From: Zopfochytrium polystomum
Taxonomy: Eukaryota > Chytridiomycota > Chytridiomycetes > Chytridiales > Chytridiaceae
Direction of reading: 5' to 3'
DNA: 64,000 nucleotides
NCBI GenBank assembly: GCA_025765615.1
Contig: JAIVFJ010000043.1
Span: forward strand, 248,001 to 312,000
Part shown: positions 33,435-44,651 of the stretch, in pieces
Position numbering within the stretch: the stretch's first letter is position 1
Layout: every line of letters starts with the position of its first letter
Program-made: the position numbers and the translations under genes
The notes under the pieces: generated by a model
Seen by the model: only the letters and a program-made list of their open reading frames with translations
What the model was told of the DNA's origin: nothing
Databases searched by the model: none

Positions 33435-36400
33435 TCATTTCATGATCACCAGGTTCAGGGCGTGGACCCGGCCATCGGCCCCACCCACCGCAATCTTTAT
33501 CGTTGATGCGCCACTGTTCCCCGCGTCCAGCGCGAGAACATCAACACTGCATATTTCACATCCAACCTCGGCCACCGCAGTTGGGGAAAGATCACTGGCA
33601 TCCCAAACGATCACCAAACCGTCTTCTCCGCACGTCAAAACGAGACAGTTCTTGGGGGAGGCGACTCCTAGAGTGCGGTCCAAGCCCGAAGGCTGTGGTA
33701 AAGCATGGACGAATCTTATCGATCCCGCGTGGAGCGCCTTACTCGCTGCTATTGTTGCAGTCGAATTGGAGATTGCTATAGTCCGCAGCACCCCATTCTC
33801 GTCGCCGGCTGCTATAATGGTTGCATCAGAGGCGTTGTCACTGCCCCCAGTGGTAAGAGGACAGTAAATGAGATCGGCCGCCGTAAAGCAAAACTGCTGT
33901 GTCGCGTAAGAATCAAAGTCAACCTGCATCGGTTGGCCGCTCATATCGGAAGAGGCGTTGCCAGAATTGAAGGTCCACGACGTGATGCAACCGCTGCTTG
34001 TAAGCACTAGAACTCTGGACGCAAAACCTGCCTCACTACCGAGAATTGGGATGACACGACTAGCTTGCTCCGGGTGAACGGCCAACGATGACTTTTCAAC
34101 GGTCCATATACGTGTCGGAGTCTGCCCGTTTCCCACCTGAAACGAGTGCAGATTATGCTCCGTGTCCAGCGCCAAAACCCATGACTGCGTTGGTGCACGT
34201 GAATTCTTTAGCTGGGGAGGCTGCGGAGGCGGTGATGTAAGCGTCTCAGACGACGCGTCAACACTATCAGTTGATGCTGTTCGGCCTTGAGGTATACAGG
34301 AATTCACAATCCTCAAGCTTTCCACCTCAATATCCAGGTACAGACGCTGTGGTGGCCTTGCATTTGCCGAAATGAGCAGCTCGCCGTCTCGAAATCCGAC
34401 CGTGACCTCATCCTCCTGACAATTCAGATGCCTCAGGGGGCTTTGCGGCGGGTCTAAAAACCTCTGCAGGATGTCCCTCGATACTTGGAGACGAGCATCG
34501 ACAGCCAGGGTCAGCGGCATGTGGGACCCGTCGCTTGCAAGGACAATAACCCCATCGGCCAACCCACTTGAATCTGGTTGCTTAAAAAGGGAAACGAAAT
34601 GGACGGAACCGGGCAGCAATTTACAGAATTGAGCGTTCCGTGTTGGCGACGAGGAAGACCGGAGGAGAGGCTTGACAGAAACAGTCATGACATGCCCAAG
34701 GGCAGTGGATATCAGCACAGCTTGCCTCCACCGCCTCACTCGGGACAAAATGGTTTTCTCGCCGTCAATTTCTGGTTCTCGACGAGGTCCAATCACAAGC
34801 CGGTCAACTCCAACGCAGTGATCGTTCGGTGCTAAAGGCACTTTCATGCGTCCGCCTATTCGACCGTTACTGATGTCGATAGCCCAACCATCTGATGTAA
34901 CTGCGACTACCGCTTCATCGTTTTCGCCAACGATTCCGACGCCAACGCATCTTGGCAGTGGCTTCAACGATCCTCTTGCCGATCTTTCGGTACATTCTAC
35001 CGCAGGCTCGATATTGGTCCTCCATACGACTTTGCCCGTACTTGTTCCGTGACAGGTAACAGAAGCACCGCCTTCACCTCCTACCACAATAAAGTAGAGC
35101 CCAGAGGGCGTGTAGCCGCCCCAAAGCAGGGGGAAAAACCCATCGCTTCGCCACCTAGTCATCATCGGTGGTGGAGCTAAAATTTTTCTCGTCGATTGAG
35201 GAACGTCAAAACAGACAATAGAGTGGGTCAGAGGAGTCGACTCTTTTTCCGGAGCCGCAAGGGATGCAAGCGAGTTGTTTGGCCCACTGATGTTACGGCC
35301 ACCCTCCCACCATATTACGCTCGATCCGTCTGGTGCCACTCGCATATGGATGGGTGGAGCGGGCCGCTTCTCAGAGCATCGAGAGTGCCCTTCAACATCC
35401 GCGAGCCCGTTGGCTTTTCCATCCGTGTCCCACCTGAATGGATGTTGGCGCTGCAAAAGTTCCAACTTTCCTGCCGCACCTTCCGATAAGAAAGGTTTTT
35501 GTTTCCGGCGCGAGCCATGTTTCGAAAGACTGCCAACGGACTTCGTCTCGTAATGGATGGCTTCGGAGCCCAGCTTTTTGAAGTACCAGAGATGAAGATC
35601 CCCAATAGAATCAGAGGCAACCACTGATCCATCTAGTGCGAAACCAATATTCTTCGGCTGAAAACCCGAAGCCGAGTTGTGCTCCTCGCCAAATGGCTCC
35701 GCAGTGCTTGATTGCGAGACCACGGTGGCCTTCTGCGGCTGGTCAATAAGTGCACAGACATGTCCTTTCGTTGCCGAAAATATGATAACGGAGGAATGTC
35801 TACTTGCAACCAAATAAAGTCCATCTGAAGACACACCGAGATCCATGATGGCGGATTCGCTAAAATACGTCCATCTCTCTACTCTCAGTTAGTCGTTTGC
35901 CGATCTTATCTCCGCTCACCTCTCAAGTCGTGACCGCGGAAAACCCTTATTTCTATGCCGTTCACCACTACGGCAACGGTTGATCCGTCTAAAGCCGTCG
36001 CCAAAATGTCGCACGATGAATCCAGTGTTCCAGCTAAAACCAAGTACTCAGGACGGGCGCAGACTACTTCGGAGCGAGGATTCTCCGTCTCGTCGCAAAT
36101 AAACATTATTTTCGCGGAATTCGCTTTGGCGCCTTTTACGTATTCCTGGATTACTTGGATTCGTTTAGAGCCGTCAATTTCCTTTTCCAACTCTTGCATC
36201 AACACTGATTTCACAAGGGTAGCATCTGCCGCAGCGGCGACATCCAAAAGCGACTGCTTCTCGTGGAAAACATCTGCTGCAGCGCTGAGCCACTCCGCAC
36301 AATTGGTGCCTGATGAATCTGCTTCGGATGCTGGTGGACAGGTGCTTTCGACTGTAAGCCCAATCACCATAAGCTCTCTGGCCACATTCTCCCATCCGCC

Positions 36401-38149
36401 AACGGATTTGCACAAAGAAATGACAAAATCAATGTCTTTGACCAAATTGGTCAACTCATCCCATCGACGCGAGAGCGCCATGGACCGAAGCAACTCAGAT
36501 GGATTGCTTCGTTGGACGCAGTTTCCAAGAAGAGTGCCAGCAGATAGCAAATCTGAGAGATGATTCTCTGCACCGTTTACAAGAGTATCGACCGATTTGC
36601 TGAGTGCGCTTTTTTGTCGTTGTCTTTTGTCCATTAATTCACTAATTGGACCCACAAGTCGATCGGATGGCTTAAGGCAGCCCATGTAACGATACTCAGC
36701 AATCTCTCGCGCCAAACTATGCGCCCACTTGAATAAATCAGTTCCGGTTGCGGGCTGCACGAGAAATCCTCCTGGAACACTCTGTATCGCACCGAGTAAG
36801 GTATTTACAGAAACTGAGTCCGAAGTCGACAACACGCGCGATAATTGCTGGAGAGAGAGTCCATCCCGCGATGCAGTGATGGCTGTTAGAATCGAGATCA
36901 CATCATTCTCTCGATCGGTGCCGCATGATCCTTCCATTAGTGTTAGGCACCAATCGACACATTCTTGGGTCGTGGCAGGAATTGTTGATACCAAGGGCAT
37001 TGAGGACGCTGTTGCGGGCCTCGACTTGGTGCCTTTCATATTTTGTTGATAGGCGTTCGGGAGCAGAAAAGCCTCCAGCACAAGTCGAATGTAGAGCGGC
37101 GTTACACCTACAAACGACGACTTGGCAAGCTTAAATGCCGTGTGGACACTTTCTGCCAAGTCTTCAGACAGTGATCCAGAGCTCGCGGCGGACAACAGTT
37201 TCCTAAGAATAGCAAACGCCTGACCGGCCTGCACTTCTTCACATACCGTCAGTGGTCTTAACGACACGCATTGTAAAGAATCCAGGCTCCTTCGAAGGGC
37301 AATTTCGGCAGGCGAGCCATTTGAATCGCGCCCGGTTAGAACCACTCTTACAAATGGATTTCCACGAACGCTTTCCAAAGCGGGTATCAGCCAACTCAAA
37401 GTGCTGTTTGAAGGATCCCAGAAGCTGTCGACACCGTCAAGGACCATCAGAATTGGCTTGTCTTCTGACGCAGAGGAGAGGAGGTTTGCCAGGGCCTTTG
37501 GGATTTGACTCCTGCATGTTGGCAGCGGAAAAACATTCTGCTGCAGACAAAGAGACGCCACGAGCAATAGTGGGTCGGAAGATTCCTGGGTCAACCCGAC
37601 GTGTCGGAGTAAAATGGAAGCTGTCAGCGCTGTGAGGTGGCTTGACGCATCGCATATGGCTTTGGACAAAACCACGGACTTTCCTGATCCTGAAAGCCCC
37701 CCAAGGTACAGAGTCTCCACGCCAGTGTTGCCGCAAGACCAGGTGGTCACAAAAGAATATATGAGCTTGACCGCGTCGTCACGATCGCTACATTTTTCAG
37801 CAACTGCTCGACAGAAAGTCGCGTGGCGAAGAGCCTCCGCAAAGACCGAGTCTGGACCGATTCCGGCGGACTGGCTGGAGTGGTCCTGCCCAGAGAGCGT
37901 TGAAGACACTGCTAGACGAAGGGCTACAGGATCTGACTCTGGCAACCTCCCGAGAATAGGTTTTTGTTCTTGTTGAGAACGAACTCCCGACGGCTGCTGC
38001 AAAGGGCGCACAGAAACCACTCGGCGGCTGTGCTGGCTTTGGAGCGGCTGAATCAATCCGGGCGAGGGATCTTCAGCTGTGGTGGCCCTTGCCGGACCAG
38101 CGCGTCCAGCAGGTTTTGGGGTCGCCGTGGAGGAGCCGTTGCCCATCAC
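33435..38149 (-). CDS. STAND-type P-loop NTPase (NACHT-like) with C-terminal WD40 repeats
   Basis: Two exons, 38149-35920 and 35878-33435, give 1,557 residues. After about 120 disordered residues comes a P-loop ATPase: Walker A GGLSGSGKS, Walker B KPILMVLDGVDSF, then VVLTGRDSNGS in the sensor region. A winged-helix and helical segment follows to about residue 720 (SRDGLSLQQLSRVL, HSLAREIAEYRYMG). The C-terminal half is WD40-like beta repeats, beginning GVSSDGLYLVASR and ending GGADGRVHALNLVIMK. This order (NTPase, helical arm, propellers) is that of STAND proteins such as NWD1, TEP1 and fungal NACHT-WD40 proteins, which assemble after ligand sensing. No N-terminal effector domain is recognised, so the output is unknown. 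It shares a 270-nt 5' region with the ORP gene. The splice acceptor is inferred from frame. Confidence 0.82.
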
Positions 38150-38420
38150 TTGCGCCCAAGGGCAGGTGATCCGACGACGAGGCGGCAGGTTTTGCGCTAT
38201 GTCTGTTATTCATCGAACCTCGTTGGCACACTTGTCGATTGTTGCGCGAACGCGACTCTCCCGCCAAACGCGCCTGGGTCACTCCTGTGGCGGATCCCGG
38301 TAGTCGCAAGCATTGTGGCACAGACAGACAAGGAATTGAACGAATTGCAGAGCGAGGGAAAGAGTGGGAGGGAGACAGACAGAAAAGCCTTGGCTCACGC
38401 TCCCGCGCGCTCCCTCCCCA
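38150..38420. promoter_or_regulatory. Short bidirectional 5' region between the STAND NTPase and ORP genes
   Basis: 271 nt separate the two opposing start codons. Two short ACAG runs lie at about 38320-38331 and 38373-38382. Promoter function is inferred from the head-to-head arrangement. Confidence 0.5.
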
Positions 38421-41400
38421 ATGTCTGCTGCCACCACAGCCACCCCATCCTCCAGCTCGTCGTTGTCGACGCCGCCGCCGGCCGACGCGCCGTCAGAGTT
38501 GAGGCCCCACGTAAGGCCGCTCGCCCCCAGCCCGCGCACCTCGACTTCTGCCTCGCGTCACTCGTCATCGTCCGCATCATCGCCTGCGGCCGCTGCTTCC
38601 GGCGGCGGCGCGGTAGCCTCCGCCAACGCACGCGCCTCACTACACCATGGCATCAGCGCCGTCAATCTCGTCCACGCTGTGCAGTCGAACGACGTGGCAG
38701 TCATCCTAGACGCCCTGCGTGCCGATTGCGCTGCGGCTGAAAAGGCAGCTGATCCTGATCCTTCACCGCCTCTATACGGCTCCCCGCTGCACTTAGTCAT
38801 GTCCATCTGCTCCCGACACGTTGTTCTCCAAGTGTTCGACTCTGTTTTTTCGGACCGCTCCCTTGGCGTCGACTGCCCGTGGGTAAACGACACAAATGTT
38901 GAAGGGGAGACATTGCTGCACATGGCAGTTCAGGCCGACTGTGTGGAAGCTGCAAACAACCTTTTTGGTGCCAAAGATATCAACGACACTTTGACTGATG
39001 CGAAGGGTAGGACTCCTGCCGATCTCTTACGATCCGACAAAGGACCGATGGCGCAAGTCTTTTCGCGTAAGCAATTGTTCCTGTGACCCAATCATTTTGA
39101 ACACAAAGTAGGTGCAAGATCGTCAATGGTGTCTGAAATCAGCTCCACGATCGTTCAATGGGCCAGTGCCCGGAATACGCCCTCCATTTTGAGCTATCTC
39201 CATCACAACAAACGAGTAGCTGGCTATATTCGGCTTGACTGGATTGATGTTAACAGCATTATCATCCCACCACATGGTGGCACACTTCTACACTACGCAG
39301 CGGCAGAGGATTCGATCGAGTTGTGTGAATGGGCCCTTGGAGCCGGCGTGGATCCTGATATCAAGGACAAAAAAGGCAGAAAGGCCATTGAGGTTGTTAT
39401 TCGTTCCTGAAAGTGGCCACTCCTTACGCGATTTCTCAGCTTGTGCTGAAGAAGAATTCGCCGTTGAAGGATAAGCTCAGAATTGGTACGAACTTTTCTT
39501 GTTTAACCGGAACTTTGACCACTCAGTACCAGGGGGCCAAGGCGCGCTCCTTAAACTCGGAAATGGGCCGAGACAAGCTCCAGTGCGGATGACCGGAACT
39601 CTGAAAAAATGGGTTAATTTTCGAACGGGGTGGCAACTGCGCTTTTTCGTTATCGAGAATGGAAACTTTTCGTACTACAGGACTGAGGCGGACTATCCCG
39701 ATGCTTGCCGCGGCTCGATTTCAACTAAGATTGCACTGGCGGAATTTCCAGACACCAAAGATAAGCGCAGGTTCGATGTATCTACAGCGAATGGAGCAAA
39801 GTTTTCCCTCCAGGCTCAAACGCCATCGGATGCGAAGAAGTGGGTGCTCGCTATAATGGAGGTATGGCTTCTTCACTTGAACGCGATCTTAGCAGTCTTA
39901 TTCCTGCCCAGTCGAAGAGCCAACCTCCAATGACTATGGACGAAAGGTCTGCCTCGCATCCGACTGCGTTTGGACTGTCTGATGAGAGCCTACCCATTGA
40001 CGAAAATGTCCCCTATGAAGCGGACTCATCGGACGTTGAACTGCCAACAACAGATACAAGCGACATTGAAACCCTATCGTACCTCCTTAGAGTGCAGATG
40101 GATGTTCAGCAGAAGGTCGTGGATGCACTCTCTCTTGCTCTTGCATCTTCTCAACACAGTAACTCCAAACGGAAGTCTACTCTTGCTCCCCCTGAGGGAA
40201 CAGAGCACGATGCCCGATCTGCAACTTTGTTACAGGACGTGGACGTGTCTAATCTTCCAGCGCTTATGAAGTCATCCGTTCAGCAAGTGAACGAGACTGT
40301 AGGAAAACTTATAGACCTTGTTCAAGTGCGCGAGGAGAGGTGGTCTCAGAAGCTGCAGAAAGACAAGAACCGTATTCACCTTCTACAAGAGTCATTTTCT
40401 CAAATTCGTCAGGCAGCTTCCGACGTCGTCTCGGATGGTGCACCTGCAGCTACGACGAAACCGGACAACACGTCCTCGATTGTGTCAGTCACGGCGAAAG
40501 CCGTGCCTCCATTTTTGACGAAAGTGGATGAAAGTAGTCAAGCACTCACTCTGGGCTCAGTCAGCAATGCTCGCAGTGCCGAGCCTGTCATCGAGCCTTC
40601 AACTGTGCGGCACTCCAATGATGAGGGCATTCGGACTTCGGAGTCGGCCCCACTGGATGAAGAGGATGACGAAGATGACATCTTTTTCGAGGCCGGTGAC
40701 CCGGAGTCTTCAAATAATGTTGTTTCGCTTCTTCGAACCACGAGCAAGTTGCGTAGCAATCGCCAGGCTTCAATCGCCAAACGTCCGCCAGCGTACGACG
40801 TTTTGGAACCGTCCAACGAAGCTCTCGAATCTTCGAATGAGTCGTTTGCAACTTGTAAAGCTCTTGAAATTGCAGGCGTCGGTCACTTCGGAGAGGCTTC
40901 GCATCGATCCATGTTGCCTCTTGATCCGTCAAAGCCTAAACCAACGTTCGCTGTTTGGTCTTTCATCAAGTCTGCCATCGGCAAAGATCTCAGCAAAGTG
41001 ACGCTCCCGGTTGTGTTCAACGAGCCGATATCCATGTTGCAAAGGATGTGCGAAGATATTGAGTATGCTGAGTTGCTTTCTCTTGCAGCCCGAGTCGGCG
41101 CTGGAAAGTCAAGTGTTGAGTCAAAGACTCCGGCGAAACTCGCCGCGATGTCGTTGGGGCTGGATCTGAGCCTAGCAGAAGACCTGATTGGGGAAGATGC
41201 GGAGATGCTTCGTTTAATGCTGGTTGCGGCCTACGGAGTTTCCAACTACTCATCTACTATTAATCGAACTGGAAAACCTTTTAATCCACTTTTGGTGAGA
41301 GAAGCAGAGCAATTGAGCCATTGTAACCCCGTTTCCGTTCCGCAGGGCGAAACATATGAGATTGTGAATCACGAGAAACAGTATCGTTACATCAGCGAGC

Positions 41401-42451
41401 AGGTGTCCCACCATCCGGTTGGTCATTAGACCCATTTTTGAGGATGTACTGACCCTTCTCAGCCTGTAAGCGCCTGCTACGCGGATTCGACCGACTGGAC
41501 GTTCTGGGGAGAGGTACGTGCCAAAACATTGGATAGTCCACTAAGTACTCTCACCAACACATTCCCTCCAAGGTTAATGTCAAAAGCAAATTTTGGGGAT
41601 CCTCGCTGGAAATTCATCCAATGGGAAACTGTCATGTACTACTACCAGCGCCCGGGGGGGAAAAGGACAAGACTGAGCATTACTCATGGAAGAAAGTTAC
41701 AACAACGGTCAATAATCTGATTGTCGGAAAACTCAGCATTGCCCACCTTGGCGATATGGTCGTTCGAAACTGGCGAACTGGCCAAGAGTGCGTCATGTCG
41801 TTCAAGCCAAAGCAGTCTAGCTCTTGGTTTGGAGGTGGATCCGACCAAAGCGACAAAGACGAATTAAGCGGCGGGGAAATTGTGGGGACATGCAAGGACC
41901 GGTCAGGAAACGTCCGGTGGACGATATCGGGTTCGTGGGGCCGGCAGCTCGTCGCAAAGCGGGCCGCCGCAAACAAAGTGTCGCGCCTTCCCGACACAGT
42001 GCCCCTTTGGAAACGAGGTCCAATGGCGCCCAACGCCGCGGTTAACTTCCACCTGACGCCCTTCGCCATGATGCTCAACCAGCTGAGCCCGGAGCTCGAA
42101 TCCCGGCTGCCGCCGACAGACTCCAGGCTCCGATACGACCAGCGAGCGATGGAGGTCGGGAACTGGGACGACGCGACGAAGCTGAAGGAGGTTTTGGAAG
42201 TTATACAGCGGAAACGCAGGAGGGTGCTGGAAGCGCAGTTTGACGCGACGCGGGTACCCAGCGGGCCTGTGCGCACGACGCAGCTGCCATTTGGAGAGAA
42301 CTGGTGGAACCCACGGTGGTTTGTGCGTGCGCTGGATAGCGACACGAATGAGGAGCACTGGGCCTTCACTCACGAGTATTGGACTGCAAGGGAATCAGGC
42401 AAGTGGCAGGACTGGGTCATCAATGTCTTTCAGCCTGTGGAGCAAAGTTAG
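38421..42451 (+). CDS. Oxysterol-binding protein-related protein, ankyrin-PH-FFAT-ORD (Osh1-like)
   Basis: Exons: 38421-39066, 39112-39485, 39527-39861, 39912-41294, 41346-41417, 41463-41513 and 41573-42451. An upstream ATG at 38364 is also in frame. Ankyrin units (GETLLHMAVQADCVEAANNL, GGTLLHYAAAEDSIELCEWA) come first. A PH domain follows (TGTLKKWVNFRTGWQLRFFV). A linker then carries an acidic stretch plus IFFEAGD, a good FFAT-like VAP-binding motif. The C-terminus is a lipid-binding ORD with TLPVVFNEPISMLQRMCED, SSTINRTGKPFNPLL and the family signature EQVSHHPP, which is restored by splicing. The layout equals yeast Osh1/Swh1 and animal OSBP-type sterol/PI4P exchangers at ER contact sites. 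Within 39112-39485 the frame must change near 39385-39415 between KAIEV and KVATPYAISQL. That junction is unresolved: a missed intron or an indel. Intron 41295-41345 is stop-free and a multiple of three. Confidence 0.93.
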
Positions 42452-42729
42452 CAAACGTGTAGTGTATTTGGTGGAATGGTGTGCGGCATCAAGCGGAAGC
42501 AGAAATTAAATGTTGGGTTATTCTGTTAGTATGTGCTCTACACTTTCGCCGCCATGCCAAGCATGAAGTTCCACGAACGGAAGCACTCCCTCGCAGATAC
42601 AACCAATACATTTACTATTACCCAACGATACTTTATTCATTGTAAGAATCATCAACTTCCTCAGAACAACAAAACGAACCGTGTTGCCTAATTAAACAAA
42701 GCTGAAGAACGGCAGGATCGAAATTTTGG
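42452..42729. other. Convergent 3' intergenic region
   Basis: About 280 nt between the ORP and eIF6 stop codons, with no gene. Confidence 0.5.
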
Positions 42730-44046
42730 TCAGCAACTTCCCCAGTAACAATTCGCTAAAGAAAAGTTGTCGAACCTGTCAATAAGCTGGTCACGCATTG
42801 AGCTGACGATCTGCGTGGGGTTCGCGGTCTGAAGTTTGAAGATGCTCTCGATCACGCTTAGTTCAGTGCTTGTTGTGTCCATTCCTGCAAATGCGGACCA
42901 GTCGTTCACTACCAGCCCACCGCCGATCAAGTCAGAGCCCCGGTTCACTGTGCCGGCCTGTGTTGAAACAGAATCGGCGAAATCGGTTATTTGCTTCACG
43001 GTATGATACGCGGAAGATACTTACAACGAGGGGGATTTGAAGAAGCGCGGACAGTTCATCTTGGTCTTGAATCGAGGTTTTTGGGTGAACCTGGCATAGT
43101 CGACTTAACACCAATGTCGATACACTCTAGAGAGCATTTACCAGTCCTCCTTGATTACTCAGTGCGCAATAACTACCCACAAGTACGTTGCTGGCAATAG
43201 TCTGCCGGAACACTTCCACACCCAACACGTCCGCGATGATTTCTTCAGTGTCCTTTAAGGTCCCGAACGAATCAGAGTTGTTTCACTTGTCGTCAATTGA
43301 CGAAAACCCTTACCCGGTCCACATCCGGGTGCACCAGAGCGACGTAATCGTTGCAGGCGACGACGTTACCAAGTGCTGACAGGCGCTCTTCGATCCGTTG
43401 GATTCGTACGGAGTCGGGAAGTGAGTTGCGCAGGTGTTGTAACTCCTGCATTGTGAAGGAACAGAAGCCGGTAAGAACTTCACAGTTTGTTGCAGGGAGC
43501 TTTCGCACCTGATCGGTGGTAGTGTTCGGGAGGAGGAGACCGCGGCGGTTGCCTGTTCCGGAAATGATCAGTCAGAATGCACTCAGGAGTTACGGATTGA
43601 GGCTGCCCCCCACAGAAACTAACCTACGCACATCCGCCCGATGATTCGGATGCCGGCAATGGATGTGTGAACGACGGGAATGGCGCTTGCCAGCTCGCTC
43701 TCGAAAACGCTGATGGAGAGAAAGTTTTAGGACAGCCGCACCGGATCAGCTCATCCTCGAAAACCACCTCCGAACCTGTAAAAGTTCTCAGAGCCACCGA
43801 TAGCGACGAGACAGTACGAGTTTGTGAGCTTGGCGAAGCAGCCAATGTCGTTGCTGTTCTCGAATTGTGCGCCTGGGAGAATACATTCATTAACACGATC
43901 GAAGGAAAGGAATGAACACAGCGTAGCACAAGGGGATCCAATCAATATCAACAGCTGGAGATCGGCGAACGAGCTGTTGGTCGAGCTGAGAACTGGGGTT
44001 CGAGACGAGATATGTGGATCTGGACTTGGTACTCACGGACGGCCAT
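42730..44046 (-). CDS. TIF6: Eukaryotic translation initiation factor 6 (eIF6/Tif6)
   Basis: Eight exons: 44046-44037, 43872-43776, 43709-43624, 43552-43509, 43445-43314, 43252-43142, 43090-43025 and 42957-42730. They give 257 residues. The first coding exon has only 10 nt (Met-Ala-Val plus one base). Family sequence is strong throughout: [78 protein letters not shown], and [20 protein letters not shown]. eIF6 binds the 60S subunit, is needed for its nucleolar maturation, and blocks premature joining to 40S until released by EFL1/SBDS. Residues are conserved in all five pseudo-repeats as far as visible. The C-terminus runs about 12 residues past the usual end ([14 protein letters not shown]), which may be a real tail or a missed last intron. 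Confidence 0.95.
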
Positions 44047-44651
44047 TGCAGGTGGTTAGCAGCCTTGTGGGTTTCTTTCTTTCTTTCTTTCTTGCCCTCT
44101 TTTTGAGCTTTTTCCATCGTGGAAAAGCAACTTGAATGGCAGTTCCTCACTTTTTTCAACAACCCCAATATCCACTAAAGAGGGTATGCCTGTCGGCTCT
44201 CGACATACCCTGCCCCATCCCACATGTTGATTATCGGAATAACTAGATGTGTGAGCTGCAGGGAAAGGAATCCAGTTAGGGGTTTGACGTGCTCCGGAGC
44301 GTTAGAGCACGTTGGATTACGGAGAGCCTTCAGAAGCATTGGACGTTATACCTGTTGTTAGCAGCTATAGTTTCTTCAACAAATATGGTGCGCTGGCCTT
44401 TAAAATCTTACAATGGTCCAATGAAATCGAACAGTTCGGAACGCTTGCTCCAACGAGCCGCATTATCACACCGATTTACGCTTGGAGAATGGCGCATATT
44501 GATTCGCAGAACCATGGCTCCAAGGACTGCACAGTTTGGTGCTGAGGTGCCGTCATGATCATCACAGTGTTCGTTTTTTGATGTCTCCCACTCCACCAAG
44601 CTTGCAGCCTGGAGTGGGCGTCGAGAATTGTCGACACAGCAAAATCGAGAG
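44047..44651. other. 5' region between eIF6 and the CxxC-module gene; one unexplained open frame
   Basis: Divergent intergenic DNA with a CTTT repeat near 44072-44092. The plus-strand frame 44312-44545 has good protein-like composition (KYGALAFKILQWSNEIEQFG) but no recognised family and no clear splice connection to the downstream gene. Confidence 0.35.

Noticed and set aside
44312..44545. Separate small gene on plus strand
   Set aside because: Protein-like composition but no domain, no splice link and no start context. Kept only as a note in the intergenic entry.
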